From JAGOUA01 sp964645655 (GTDB lineage Bacteria; Patescibacteriota; Patescibacteriia; 2-12-FULL-60-25), in assembly GCA_964645655.1 (NCBI GenBank), contig CAZXZS010000001.1, positions 1 to 64,000 of the forward strand: a DNA stretch of 64,000 bases. The letters are read 5' to 3'. Shown here one piece after another: positions 23,923 through 32,710 of this stretch (its first letter is position 1; each line of letters starts with the position of its first letter). The notes under the pieces were generated by a model, which worked only from the letters and a program-made list of their open reading frames with translations, did no database searches and was not told the origin of the DNA. The position numbers and the translations under genes were made by a program.

Positions 23923-24600
23923 ATGGCACGGGAACAGGGTCACGTTTTCCACTTCGACCGCAATGCGGCGGGCCTGCTCCGCCTGAGCGTGCGGGCCGAT
24001 CCGGATCAGGCGGCGGGCTTCTCGGTGTCCGTCAACGGGTACGGGGCCCCGCGCGATCCGCTCACGGATGGGAACCTGCGCCGCTACCTGTCGCAGGTGT
24101 TCGACTGGCTCGATCTCCACGATCGCCGCGTGCGCGAGGTCTTCCTCTGCGGCGGCTACACGAACCGCCACGACCTGAGCGAGGCCGAGGCGATGCGCGG
24201 CTGGGTCGCGGTACACCGGCCGACCTGGCTCCCGCGCGTGCGGCTCATCGACACCACGGCGTCGGTTCGCGAGAACATCGAGGCCTTCAACATGGCGATG
24301 GCGCCTGGCCTGCATCCGGTGCTGTTCTGCGAGCGGTCGCGCATCTGGACCGTGTTCTGGCTGGCACAATGCCTCTTTCCGGCCGATCGGCCGGTGACGG
24401 CGGCGGGGGTGAGGTTCGACGAGCGCTCGTTGCGGTTCGCGCACCGGTTCGCTCAGTTCTTCTTCCATGCGCCGATCGAGCGCCTGAGCCTGCTCTGGCC
24501 GTGGCTCGACCGATGGCGGGTGCGCCGGCGGCTGCGGCGGATCGGGCAGGCACGGGCGGCGTATGACGCCGAGCGCCAGCTCAAGGGCGGTGGCTCATGA
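23923..24600 (+). CDS. DUF218/YdcF-like protein
   Basis: 225 aa. VFLCGGYTNRHDLSEAEAM, then ASVRENIEAFNMA and VLFCERSR, follow the DUF218 (SanA/ElyC/YdcF) order: Gly-Gly, Ser-Glu-Ala, Glu-Asn, then a Rossmann-like strand. The usual N-terminal membrane segments are absent. It opens instead with a beta-rich domain. The C-terminus (170-225) is very Arg-rich. ElyC relatives affect envelope biogenesis, but the role here is unknown. An AAGGAGA ribosome site precedes it. It overlaps the next gene by four bases (ATGA), so the two are translationally coupled. Confidence 0.62.
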   Translation: MAREQGHVFHFDRNAAGLLRLSVRADPDQAAGFSVSVNGYGAPRDPLTDGNLRRYLSQVFDWLDLHDRRVREVFLCGGYTNRHDLSEAEAMRGWVAVHRPTWLPRVRLIDTTASVRENIEAFNMAMAPGLHPVLFCERSRIWTVFWLAQCLFPADRPVTAAGVRFDERSLRFAHRFAQFFFHAPIERLSLLWPWLDRWRVRRRLRRIGQARAAYDAERQLKGGGS

Positions 24601-24998
24601 ACGTGCGCCTTGAGGCGATCACGGAAGATGATGCGCCGGTCGACGGGCTCTCCTCCTGCGCGTGCCACACCGCGACGCGGGTCGTGCGGACGGAGCATGG
24701 GCCGGAGGTGCGCTATGCCCATGCGCTCATCCTCACCCTCTGCGCCTGGCACCAGGGAATCCAGGAGACGTTCGAGCGGTTGGCGGGCCGGCCGCTGCCG
24801 TATCCGGTGTGGGTGCCGGATGGGAATCCGCTCACCTGCCCGCACGAAGGCTGTGGACAGCCCATCGTCGGGTTGCGGCACGAGCTTGCCTTGCCGCATC
24901 CATATCATCCGCACGATCGGTATGTCGGGGCGTGCCGGGCGCATCAGGGCGTACCCAGGGAATGGGTCCCGCTCGAAACGGTGGAACTGCCTCCTTAG
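24597..24998 (+). CDS. Hypothetical Cys/His-rich protein, 133 aa
   Basis: No family recognised. Cysteines occur as CAC near the start, CAW in the middle and C-x4-C (CPHEGC) near 80, together with several His residues (HPYHPHD), which suggests a zinc site. No membrane segment. Translation is coupled to the DUF218-like gene by the ATGA overlap, and the stop lies in a terminator hairpin, so the two form one small operon. Confidence 0.7.
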   Translation: MNVRLEAITEDDAPVDGLSSCACHTATRVVRTEHGPEVRYAHALILTLCAWHQGIQETFERLAGRPLPYPVWVPDGNPLTCPHEGCGQPIVGLRHELALPHPYHPHDRYVGACRAHQGVPREWVPLETVELPP

Positions 24999-25010
24999 GG
25001 GAGGTTTTTT
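24990..25010 (+). terminator. Terminator
   Basis: CCTCC/GGAGG with a small loop that includes the preceding stop codon, then TTTTTT. Confidence 0.82.
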
Positions 25011-25151
25011 GTTTATTCGCTGGCTTCGACGGGCGTGGAAACGTCTTTTTTTGAGGGAATTCCTCGTGTGCCCAACACGACGGAGGGATGGACGCTTTTA
25101 CCGGAGTATGCCATCATCCGCGATGGATGCCCGTGTGAAAAAGGAGGACGC

Positions 25152-26060
25152 ATGTTCCTGCTCAGTCGATGGTATCAGGTGCTCGCGCTCACGGCCGAGC
25201 GGTTCGAGGGGCTGCTCCAGGCGGCCCGCCTGGGGGTCGGCGACAAGCCGCTGCGGATTCGCTGCCGACCGTTCCAATTTCCGGCCGACGACCGGTCGGG
25301 GGAAGACGCCCCGACGCCGATCGGGCTGATGCTGGAGGGGCCGTGTGGCCCGCTCGCCCGTGGCCCGTTCGCGTACACGGTGTTCCGCCATCAGAAGCTC
25401 GAAGCGTTCTTCCGGAAGGGCTACGGTCCTCTGGAAGAGCGGTGGGTGACCGTGCGCCGGCTGCGCGACGTGGGGTTTCGGCTCCTGATCGCGCCGGCCG
25501 AGGGGACGGCAGGGGACCAGCTCGTCTCGTTCGTCTTCGAGCCGGACCAGCGACTCGATCGTTCCTGGCTCCGGCCGCCGCAGGATCTGGCGTTCCTCGC
25601 CCGCTCCGTCGAGGCGATCGCCCTCACGACCATGGAGCTGGTTTGGGACAACTCGCGGCGACCCTGGCCGCGCGTCCCGCACCTCGACCGTCCGGGCGTG
25701 CTCGGATTCGAGCTCGCGCCGGGGCTGTGGATCGCGCTGCCGAGCCACTGGCTGGCGATGGGGCATCACGAGAACGTCGTGCCGGCGCTCGTCTTCGATC
25801 CGGAGCGGTATGCCTGGCGCGAGGAGGTGGACCCGCGGCGGCGATTGCTCCCGCAGACTGCCTATCTCGCCGCCGACCTCTCGGGGTACGCCGACCGCGC
25901 GCACTGGGAGCGGCGCCTGCGCCAGGTCGGCGAGGATCCCGACGCGCTGCCGACGATCCGGCAGGTGGTGGCCGACCTCTGCGTCGACCGCGCGACAGGC
26001 AAGGAGCCGGCGCCGATCGCCTGTCGGCCGTTCGTCTGGACGCGCCTGGTCGATTTCTGA
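25152..26060 (+). CDS. Hypothetical protein, tandem paralogue A, 302 aa
   Basis: Start chosen at 25152 after AAGGAGG. Not a family I recognise. It aligns by eye with the next gene across its length: R-x-R-C-x-P-F near 40, ARGPF then V-x-R-H near 75-90, PERY-x-WRE near 220 and a C-terminal C-R-x-F-x-WTR motif. No signal peptide or membrane segment. Beta-rich with many Arg and Pro. Function unknown; the shared motifs suggest one conserved fold. Confidence 0.75.
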   Translation: MFLLSRWYQVLALTAERFEGLLQAARLGVGDKPLRIRCRPFQFPADDRSGEDAPTPIGLMLEGPCGPLARGPFAYTVFRHQKLEAFFRKGYGPLEERWVTVRRLRDVGFRLLIAPAEGTAGDQLVSFVFEPDQRLDRSWLRPPQDLAFLARSVEAIALTTMELVWDNSRRPWPRVPHLDRPGVLGFELAPGLWIALPSHWLAMGHHENVVPALVFDPERYAWREEVDPRRRLLPQTAYLAADLSGYADRAHWERRLRQVGEDPDALPTIRQVVADLCVDRATGKEPAPIACRPFVWTRLVDF

Positions 26061-26066
26061 GGGCCT

Positions 26067-26090
26067 GCGAGCGCATCGCGCTCGTTTTTT
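26067..26090 (+). terminator. Terminator
   Basis: CGAGCG/CGCTCG with a short loop, then TTTTTT. Confidence 0.82.
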
Positions 26091-26167
26091 CATTCCCATA
26101 GGCTTGACGGGAGTGGCGGTTTTTGCTAGCTTCACAGCCGGTACCACAAGAGGAAGGGTGACGAGAA

Positions 26168-27118
26168 ATGATTCGTATTTCCATCGGCCATCGCGTACGC
26201 ATGCTGACCGAGTCCCGGTTCGCGGAGCTTATGCAGCTCAAGGTCCGGTGCGAGGCTGGGCACCGTTCCTTCCGGTTCCGGTGCCAGCCGTTCCATACGG
26301 TTGACACGGATCCCGGCGTGGCGGTGCAGGAGGTGCCCGAGCATCTGCGTGTCCCGCCCGCGCTCGGGATCTTCCCTCTCGTCAACGAAGAGCCGATCGC
26401 GCGCGGTCCGTTCTCGTGCACGGTCTACCGCCATGAGGGCGTGGAGCGCTTCTTTCGTGCGCTCACCAGGATGGCGGATGTCGAGATCGACGTGGCGCTC
26501 GAGGCGTGCCCGACCGGATTCCGGCTCACGACCCAGGACCGTCCCGGACGGGTCAGCGTGGGCACGCGTGAGGGCACGTTCGCGTTCGCCGAGGGGGAAG
26601 ACGGCGATCAGGAGTGGCTGCCCGTTCCGCGCGACCTCTCCTTTCTGCGACGCTCGGTCCCGGCCGTGCTCCAGGTGCGACGGGAGCAGGAGCTCGACCG
26701 GACCCGCCGTCCCAAGCCGCCGCTGCCGCTCCTCGATGATGACGGGGTGCTCGCGTTCGAGGTGCGGCCTGGGGCCTGGATCACGGTGCCGAACGTCATG
26801 TCCTGGGGGTTCCTCGGTGACGCGGTGCCGGCGCTCATCCTCCAGCCCGAGCGGTATCGCTGGCGGGAGGGGGTCGAGCCTCACCATGTCCTGCTGTCGC
26901 GCGAGACCTTCCTGGCGGCGAACCTGACCGCCTTTGGGGCACGGGCCGCCTGGGAGGACCGGATGGAGGCCATCTTCCGCGAGCGGCGCGACGCGCCTGC
27001 CGCATGGGAAGCGATCCGGGGCGCCTTCGATCGCCTCTGCATCGAGCGCGAACCGGGGGCGTCGGGTGGGGACTTCGCGTGCCGGGCGTTCAACTGGACG
27101 CGGTACGTCGAGCTGTAG
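26168..27118 (+). CDS. Hypothetical protein, tandem paralogue B, 316 aa
   Basis: Same family as 25152-26060: RFRCQPF, ARGPFSCTVYRHEGVERFFR, PERYRWREG and CRAFNWTRYVEL are the matching blocks. Divergence elsewhere is large, so the duplication is not recent. No known domain is recognised. A hairpin from the gene end to about 27146 with TTTTTTT follows. It sits before the J-domain operon, whose proteins are also lineage-specific. Confidence 0.75.
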   Translation: MIRISIGHRVRMLTESRFAELMQLKVRCEAGHRSFRFRCQPFHTVDTDPGVAVQEVPEHLRVPPALGIFPLVNEEPIARGPFSCTVYRHEGVERFFRALTRMADVEIDVALEACPTGFRLTTQDRPGRVSVGTREGTFAFAEGEDGDQEWLPVPRDLSFLRRSVPAVLQVRREQELDRTRRPKPPLPLLDDDGVLAFEVRPGAWITVPNVMSWGFLGDAVPALILQPERYRWREGVEPHHVLLSRETFLAANLTAFGARAAWEDRMEAIFRERRDAPAAWEAIRGAFDRLCIEREPGASGGDFACRAFNWTRYVEL

Positions 27119-27216
27119 GGCTGCGGGCCGCAAGGCTCGTTTTTTTGCGAAGAAAAGCGTTTTTATAAGCGGATCCGCGTTGGAAAAACGCGCTCCCGCC
27201 GATTGTTCGGCGACGG

Positions 27217-27245
27217 TTGACAAAGGGTCTTTTTCTTGGTAGCCT
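27217..27245 (+). promoter_or_regulatory. Promoter of the J-domain operon
   Basis: TTGACA (27217-27222), 17-base spacer, TAGCCT (27240-27245). Confidence 0.75.
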
Positions 27246-27278
27246 CCACGTCAGCTCGTTTTCTTTGGGAGGTCGACG

Positions 27279-27809
27279 ATGTCACACGAGCCGAATTGGT
27301 ATGCCGTCCTCGGGCTCGAGCCCGGGGCGTCGTCGGAGGCGATCAAGCGCGCCTACCGCGCCGTGGTCGGGCAGACGCACGAGGATCGGCTCCAGGGGCT
27401 GCCGGACGCCGAACGTGAGGAGAAGGGCCGGAAGTACCGCGAAGCGGTGCAGGCCTATCAGGTCCTCCGCGATCCGGTGGCTCGCCAGCGCTTCGACCGG
27501 CGGTTCGCGCCCGTGCGTTCGCTCCGCGACCTGCTGCTGCGTCCCTCCGGGGAGCGCGTCGGCAGCCAGCTGTTCGCGCATGGGCTCAAGGAACCGGGAC
27601 GCGGCGAAGACCTGCTTTCCCTGGTCACGGTCCCGGCGGCCGACTGGCGGCCGGGCGCGCTGGTCCAGGTCAGGGTCGGAGAGGAGACGGTCCGCGTCCC
27701 GGTTCCGACCGATCTCGCGCGGCGCTGGCTGCGCTTCGAGGGGCGAGGGACGCCGGGATCCAATGGGGGATCCGCCGGCGACCTCTTCGTCCAAGTGCAT
27801 CTCAAGTGA
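27279..27809 (+). CDS. J-domain protein with DnaJ-type C-terminal domain
   Basis: 176 aa. The J domain (about 5-70) begins NWYAVLGLEPGASSEAIKRAYR, but the invariant HPD is HED (His34-Glu35-Asp36). The HPD loop is what stimulates DnaK ATPase, so that action may be lost or changed. Residues 105-176 resemble one DnaJ C-terminal substrate domain: GEDLLSLVTVP, a strand pair and the closing GDLFVQVHLK. The Gly/Phe linker and the zinc-finger Cys repeats are missing. It is the first gene of a three-gene run with two acidic proteins. Confidence 0.83.
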   Translation: MSHEPNWYAVLGLEPGASSEAIKRAYRAVVGQTHEDRLQGLPDAEREEKGRKYREAVQAYQVLRDPVARQRFDRRFAPVRSLRDLLLRPSGERVGSQLFAHGLKEPGRGEDLLSLVTVPAADWRPGALVQVRVGEETVRVPVPTDLARRWLRFEGRGTPGSNGGSAGDLFVQVHLK

Positions 27810-27828
27810 GCAGGTGAGAGGGATTTCG

Positions 27829-28485
27829 ATGGGCAAAACAAAGAAGATGACGATCGATGCGGGACGCGCGCGCGAGTTTCAACTCGCGTTCGGGACGTAC
27901 GTCCGTTCCGAGACCAGGCTGCGCGACACGACCGCGCGCCAGATGGCGGTCCTGGACCCGGCGGTGTTCGTCGCCCAGATGGGCGAGGTGCCGCAGGACG
28001 TGGCCGTGATCTTCTCGGCCGAGGTGGCCGTGGGCGACACCATCGCCTGGTCCGAGGTCCTCTCCCGCAAGGGCGAGGCGCGGGTCGCGGCGATGCGCCG
28101 GCTCCTGGCGGGCGGTCAACGGCCCTTCCGTTTCGCGACGGCCACCCATCCGGCCAAGGCGCTCTTCGAGGGGCTGCTGACGCGGGCGGACGGCATCGAG
28201 CTGTGCGCGGCCGTGAGCGGCTACCTTGCCTGGGCCGCCCAGCAGCCGTCGTACCGGACGCACCTGTTCACGGGCGATGGTGCCGCTGTGGACGCTCCTG
28301 CCGAGGCTGATGCCGGGGAAGAGGCAACGGAGGCCGAGGCGGGATCGGACCGCTCGGGCCTGCTCTTCGACGAGCGGGAGGACGATTCCGACCCCTCGGA
28401 TCCGGACGAGGAACCGGCGGGCCGCGGGTCCGCCTCGAACGATGCGCTCTACGAGCGCGAGGAGAACGACGATGACGACGAATGA
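27829..28485 (+). CDS. Hypothetical protein with acidic tail, 218 aa
   Basis: The first 145 residues are folded-looking helices with a basic start (MGKTKKMT). Residues 150-218 are a highly acidic, low-complexity tail ending in Asp/Glu repeats. It starts 19 bases after the J-domain gene, and its end overlaps the next start by 14 bases, so the three genes are one operon. Not recognised. An acidic tail on a J-protein partner may serve in aggregation control, but that is speculation. Confidence 0.72.
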   Translation: MGKTKKMTIDAGRAREFQLAFGTYVRSETRLRDTTARQMAVLDPAVFVAQMGEVPQDVAVIFSAEVAVGDTIAWSEVLSRKGEARVAAMRRLLAGGQRPFRFATATHPAKALFEGLLTRADGIELCAAVSGYLAWAAQQPSYRTHLFTGDGAAVDAPAEADAGEEATEAEAGSDRSGLLFDEREDDSDPSDPDEEPAGRGSASNDALYEREENDDDDE

Positions 28486-29338
28486 TTCCGGTTCGAACGC
28501 GGTGCCCTCGGACGCGCTTGCGGCCGAGCGTGAAGAGCGCCAGCTCGCCTTGAGCGTCTTCGCGCACGACGATCCGAAGGCGGGGATGACGCTGGCGCGG
28601 TCGGCGCGCGGCGTCGAAGACGTCCTCGGGGCGATCACGGATCCTGCCGAGGCGCGCGTCGCATTCGAGGCGGCCCTGTCGCCGGACCGGCGCATCGACC
28701 TGCTCGAGGTGATGGGCGACCTCGACGCCGTCGCCTTCACTCTCGCGGCCCCCGCCGATGCGTTCGCGGCCGTGATCAAGGCGCTTCTCGACGGCTCGAC
28801 GGGCAGGTTGGGCGGCGCCCCCGAGACGGATACGCGACCCCTGGTCGCGGCCGCCAAGGAGGACGTCCGGTCGGACCCCGACGACGAGGAGGATGGGGAG
28901 GCCACATCCGACGACGAGGACAACGACGAGGACGAACCCGACGAGGAGCCTGACGACGTCAAGCTCGACGACGAGGTCGATCCGTCCCTTCTCCTGCCCT
29001 GGGTGCGCAAGCTCCTGACCCGGGATGACTACGAGGGCCTGCTCGGCGAGGTTTTCTGCCAGCGCGCCTTTCGTGACTGGGCGCTCATCGCCCTCCTCGC
29101 GGAGGCAGACGACGACGAGACCGAGGTCTCGGCGCACGCCCTCGACGAGCTCGGCCTCGAAGTCCGCGACGCCCGTGAGCGCCTGCACCAGCTGGCGGCA
29201 CGGTCCGAAGAGGACTACCGCCTCACCCGCCACGAGCTGCAGGAAGAGCTCGAGCGGTTCCGTGGCGACATGCGCGCCCCCGCCAAGACGGCGGCGCAGC
29301 AGCAGGTCGACGCGCTCAAGGACGCGATCGACCTCTGA
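28472..29338 (+). CDS. Hypothetical acidic protein, 288 aa
   Basis: Helical N-terminal part (about 15-105), then a strongly acidic segment (about 120-170, runs of Asp and Glu) and a helical C-terminus (170-288). No known domain. The start overlaps the preceding stop by 14 bases, so translation is probably coupled. It resembles the preceding protein in layout (helices plus Asp/Glu tract), so the two may interact. Function unknown. Confidence 0.72.
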   Translation: MTTNDSGSNAVPSDALAAEREERQLALSVFAHDDPKAGMTLARSARGVEDVLGAITDPAEARVAFEAALSPDRRIDLLEVMGDLDAVAFTLAAPADAFAAVIKALLDGSTGRLGGAPETDTRPLVAAAKEDVRSDPDDEEDGEATSDDEDNDEDEPDEEPDDVKLDDEVDPSLLLPWVRKLLTRDDYEGLLGEVFCQRAFRDWALIALLAEADDDETEVSAHALDELGLEVRDARERLHQLAARSEEDYRLTRHELQEELERFRGDMRAPAKTAAQQQVDALKDAIDL

Positions 29339-29347
29339 CGACACCCT

Positions 29348-29389
29348 GGCCCGGGGCCCGCTCACCCGAGCGGACCCCGGGCCTCTTTC
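29348..29389 (+). terminator. Terminator of the J-domain operon
   Basis: GGCCCGGGG pairs with CCCCGGGCC, with an inner CCGCTC/GAGCGG pairing, followed by TCTTTCC. Confidence 0.75.
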
Positions 29390-29486
29390 CTTCTTGCTTC
29401 ACACGGTCTCCGCAAGCTTGCGGGGATGGTGTGAGCCAAGAACCCTGGCTCCCGTTCTTTCCCATCAACCCCAAGGAGTCCTCGCC

Positions 29487-31553
29487 ATGCGCAAGCGCCG
29501 TACGTTTTTCCCCATCCCCAACGAGCGCGCCCTCGCCGTCGTGCCCCCTGCCCGCGAAGAGCCGTCGAACGCAACCGCCTTTCAGCTGTTCCTAGACGCG
29601 CTCAATGCTTCGGGGGAGGGCGAGCCCATTCGCCTCGGTCTCGCGTGGGCCGACCTTCCGCTCGAGGACATCGTCCTGTTCGGCGTCTGGCCGATCTTCC
29701 AACGTCTCGCGGAACGTCTCGGCCGGCCGCTCTCGGGCCTGGCGCAGGCGACCGACGAGGTGGCACCGCGCGCCCAGCGTCTCATCGACGCGGGCCTCCT
29801 CCGGACGTACGCCTCGGCCACCGAAGCGGCGCAGGCGTTCCGCGAGACCGTGCTCGACCCGCTCGAGACGGCGCTCCAGGCCGCGGTCCGACGGGGCGAG
29901 TCCCCGTCGTTCCGTGCGCTCGCGCTGCCGCTGTCGTTCACCTTCTTCAAGAAGGTCTTCGCGGCCGGGAAAGGGTTGGCGGACGAGGTGGAGACGCTGG
30001 CTCGGCGGATCGAGCGGGAGAATTTCGGCGAGGCTGAAGTCTTCCTGGTCCCGCTTTACCTGTCGTCCACGACGTCAAGCGCGCCCCTCCGCTACCTGAA
30101 CGCTCTCACGGGCGAGGCGGACGTGCCGTTTCCGCCCTCGACGGACGGTACGCCGTTCGACTGGGTGGCCGCGCGCCGCCTGCTCGAGGATGAGCCCGAG
30201 CGTCTCCACCGGATCCGGCGCCTGCAGGTGGCCCTGCGCACCCTGCCGACGCGTCTCACCTTCACTGCGGACGAGGCCTTCGAGTTCCGTTCCGCGGAGC
30301 ATTCCCTCGCATCGGACTGGCTGAACACCCAACTGCTGTTGGCGGCGGCGGAGCGGGAGGATGCCGAGTACGTATGGGAGCACGAGCGGGATCTCCTCCA
30401 GGAGATCGCATATGCGCAGTCGGACGAGGTCCTTCTCGACCGCCTGCAGAAGCGGCTCCGTGCCCGTGGATGGGTCCCTTCTCCGGCTCACGAGGCTTTG
30501 GTCCTTGCGCAGGTTCGCCGGAACATGGCCCGGCATCGGGCCAACCGAGGCCGCCCGGGGTTCCGGTTCTGGGGGGCGTTCACCCGGCTCGATGTCGATG
30601 CCTACATCCGCCTGCATGGGGCCACGGATCTCGCGACCTCTCCGGACCGCTCGGACGGCAGGCTCCGACAGGCGTTCGACGCGCGAGGCATGTCCGCCGC
30701 GGATGGCATCGATTGGCCCACGCTGGAAGAGGCGGAGGTCGAGCAGCTCATCCTCGGCAAGCGCCTGCCTCTCGTCGAGATCGTGAAGCGGTTCCCTCGG
30801 CTCAGGCCGCCTGTCCGTAGGGCGTGCCTCCCGCAGCTGCGTGAGGCCGTGGGTCGCAACCGTTCGGCCTATTCCGCCCTCGTCCGCTTGGGGTACGTGC
30901 AGCTGCAGGTCCAGGAGCTGATCGAGGCGGAAGCGTTCCTCACGCGCCGTACCCTGCTTTCGGCCGTCCGCCGCGCCCTGCGCGACCGGGCGATTTCGGG
31001 GGAAGACTGGGTACGGCTCCTGCTGCTGCTGAAGCGGCGTGGGTTGCGCCGATCGTTCCGTGCCATGATCGCCCGTCCGGAGGTGAGGGTGGAAGTGGTT
31101 CGGCTCTGCACCTCCACCTGCCTGAGCGATTTGGACATCGATCCATCTCGGGCGGCGAAGCTGCGCGCCCTGTTCGGCAAGGTTCTCTGGCGACGGTACG
31201 TGTTCGCCTGTGAGGTGGCTACGCGGTTCAGGACCTTTACGGCTCCGCTTCGCTCGCGTTTCCTTCCCAAGGATGACGTGTACGACTATCGGCGCTGGCC
31301 CGAGCTTCTGTTTGGGGATGCGGAATCCAGTTTTGCATGCGTCGCCTACAGCCACATCCTGGGCGTCGCTGAAGCGGAATTCCCGCGCCTCCTCCGCGTC
31401 TACACCGAGCGGCGCAGCTTCGCCTGGCTCTACGCTGACGCGCCGGACCTCGATGCGAAGTGGCGGGCCTACGTTCGCGGCCGAAAGGCCTTCTTCCGTG
31501 TCCTCGAGGCGTCCAAGGCGCGCTTCGGTCTCGTCCGGGATCGTGAAGCCTGA
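29487..31553 (+). CDS. Large hypothetical protein, 688 aa
   Basis: The start at 29487 follows AAGGAG. Almost wholly helical and rich in Arg, Leu, Ala and Glu. No signal peptide, membrane segment or nucleotide-binding loop is seen. Arg content is high throughout (for example LLLKRRGLRRSF), so nucleic-acid contact is possible. No family recognised. It is flanked by terminators and stands alone. It may be a lineage-specific structural or RNA-binding protein. Confidence 0.72.
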   Translation: MRKRRTFFPIPNERALAVVPPAREEPSNATAFQLFLDALNASGEGEPIRLGLAWADLPLEDIVLFGVWPIFQRLAERLGRPLSGLAQATDEVAPRAQRLIDAGLLRTYASATEAAQAFRETVLDPLETALQAAVRRGESPSFRALALPLSFTFFKKVFAAGKGLADEVETLARRIERENFGEAEVFLVPLYLSSTTSSAPLRYLNALTGEADVPFPPSTDGTPFDWVAARRLLEDEPERLHRIRRLQVALRTLPTRLTFTADEAFEFRSAEHSLASDWLNTQLLLAAAEREDAEYVWEHERDLLQEIAYAQSDEVLLDRLQKRLRARGWVPSPAHEALVLAQVRRNMARHRANRGRPGFRFWGAFTRLDVDAYIRLHGATDLATSPDRSDGRLRQAFDARGMSAADGIDWPTLEEAEVEQLILGKRLPLVEIVKRFPRLRPPVRRACLPQLREAVGRNRSAYSALVRLGYVQLQVQELIEAEAFLTRRTLLSAVRRALRDRAISGEDWVRLLLLLKRRGLRRSFRAMIARPEVRVEVVRLCTSTCLSDLDIDPSRAAKLRALFGKVLWRRYVFACEVATRFRTFTAPLRSRFLPKDDVYDYRRWPELLFGDAESSFACVAYSHILGVAEAEFPRLLRVYTERRSFAWLYADAPDLDAKWRAYVRGRKAFFRVLEASKARFGLVRDREA

Positions 31554-31555
31554 CC

Positions 31556-31582
31556 TCCCCCGATCTGTTCGGGGGATTTTTC
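31556..31582 (+). terminator. Terminator
   Basis: TCCCCCGA/TCGGGGGA with loop TCTGT, followed by TTTTT. Confidence 0.9.
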
Positions 31583-31585
31583 ATG

Positions 31586-31610
31586 CAAAAAAAGCCGAGC
31601 TTAGCTCGGT
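31586..31610 (-). terminator. Terminator of the HNH gene
   Basis: Minus strand AGCT/GCTCGGC stem containing the gene's stop codon, followed by TTTTTTT. Confidence 0.85.
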
Positions 31611-31939
31611 TCTGGGGATGCCGCTTCCGGCAGGTGCCCTTCCGATTCCTCCCGGCTGCAGGCGAGGCAGCGGAGGGTAAGGTTGGAGAGCTGGTCGGTG
31701 CCGCCTTGGGAAAGGGGGACGAGATGATGCACGACGGCGAGACGGGGATCGTCTTCCGGTCCCAGCACGACGGGTTCGCGGCAGCGCGTGCAGCGGCCAC
31801 CGTGCTGCCGGATGAGCTGTTTCTGCTGCCAGCGCTTCTCGCGGCGGTTCAGGTAGCGGTCATGTTCGCCCGCCCGCCCTTCCTTCTGTGCGGTCTTGCG
31901 GCGTTCGGCCTGTGTCTTGATGCGGTAGAAGCCGGCCAT
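31601..31939 (-). CDS. HNH endonuclease domain protein
   Basis: 112 aa from 31939, which follows a GAGGT ribosome site. An alternative start is at 31978. After a very basic N-terminus, a C-x2-C (CTRC) pair, VHHLVPLSQGGTDQLSNLTLRC and a second CLAC give the zinc-ribbon HNH layout: H-H, N, then C-x2-C. Such small HNH proteins nick or cut DNA in restriction, intron or phage settings. Nothing mobile is beside it, so its role is open. It is convergent to the 688-residue gene. Confidence 0.87.
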   Translation of the reverse strand: MAGFYRIKTQAERRKTAQKEGRAGEHDRYLNRREKRWQQKQLIRQHGGRCTRCREPVVLGPEDDPRLAVVHHLVPLSQGGTDQLSNLTLRCLACSREESEGHLPEAASPEPS

Positions 31940-32053
31940 GGGGTACCTCGTGCGGATCTTTCGTACCAGGGCGCCCATCCGACGTCAACGGGGGCATGTT
32001 TCTTGCCTTCTGCGACGCGTTTTTTCTCGATCTCGACGACCCCGTTCTCCGGA

Positions 32054-32083
32054 TTGACAATTCGTTGGCGCCTTGTATATACT
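32054..32083 (+). promoter_or_regulatory. Promoter of tRNA-Glu
   Basis: TTGACA (32054-32059), 18-base spacer, TATACT (32078-32083). It starts transcription shortly before the tRNA. Confidence 0.85.
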
Positions 32084-32094
32084 CGTTGCGCTAC

Positions 32095-32169
32095 GGCTCC
32101 TTCGTCTAACGGTTAGGACAGCGGCTTTTCAAGCCGTTAACAGGGGTTCGATTCCCCTAGGGGCTACCA
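32095..32169 (+). tRNA. tRNA-Glu (anticodon TTC)
   Basis: The acceptor GGCTCCT pairs with AGGGGCT, D arm GTC/GAC, anticodon stem GCGGC/GCCGT with loop TTTTCAA (anticodon TTC), T arm AGGGG/CCCCT with TTCGATT, and an encoded CCA. A terminator follows at once. Confidence 0.96.
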
Positions 32170-32171
32170 TC

Positions 32172-32203
32172 AAAAACTCCGCATTTCAGCGGAGTTTTTG
32201 TTT
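32172..32203 (+). terminator. Terminator after tRNA-Glu
   Basis: AAAAACTCCGC/GCGGAGTTTTT, loop ATTTCA, followed by G then TTTTG. Confidence 0.9.
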
Positions 32204-32225
32204 TGACGGACAGGATCTTTCCCGC

Positions 32226-32702
32226 TTAGAGAAACAGGCTCTCGCGTGCGACTCGTACTGCCGTCCCGCTCAAGCCGTATGTCTTCGGTACGCCATCGGT
32301 TGTCCGCAAGCGCGCTTCGCCAATGGCGACGCAGGCGGGGCAGTATTCGAGGTCGACGCGCGTGTACGGCGCCGCTTTTCCTGAAAATCGAATCTCCTCG
32401 GGTGCCGGCCTACGACCAGACTCAAGCAATGCCCGGATGGCGGACTCGCTTTCGGCTGCATACGTTCCTGATGCGGAGGCGAGCTCGTGGCGGCAGCGGC
32501 TGCAGAAGCGAGCCCTGAGGGATGACGCCGCCGTCCAGAGTCCGGCAATGGCAAGCGCCGGACCGGCGATGAGCGCGCTGAGATAGATCTTGCCGGCCGT
32601 CCGCGGCCAGATGTTCAAGGTGAACAGGCCGCCGCCGACAAGAAAAAGGATAAGTCCGGCCCCGAAGGTTCGTACGCTCGGGCGCCGATACGTCGCATCC
32701 AT
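32226..32702 (-). CDS. Membrane protein with Cys-pair motifs, 158 aa
   Basis: Two N-terminal membrane segments (about 12-30 and 38-60) are followed by a soluble part with C-x2-C pairs (FCSRC near 67 and YCPAC near 122), which could bind zinc or iron. No family recognised. It lies eight bases downstream of the next minus-strand gene and shares its transcript. The basic residues before the first segment place the N-terminus inside. Confidence 0.7.
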   Translation of the reverse strand: MDATYRRPSVRTFGAGLILFLVGGGLFTLNIWPRTAGKIYLSALIAGPALAIAGLWTAASSLRARFCSRCRHELASASGTYAAESESAIRALLESGRRPAPEEIRFSGKAAPYTRVDLEYCPACVAIGEARLRTTDGVPKTYGLSGTAVRVARESLFL

Positions 32703-32710
32703 AGGACGGC

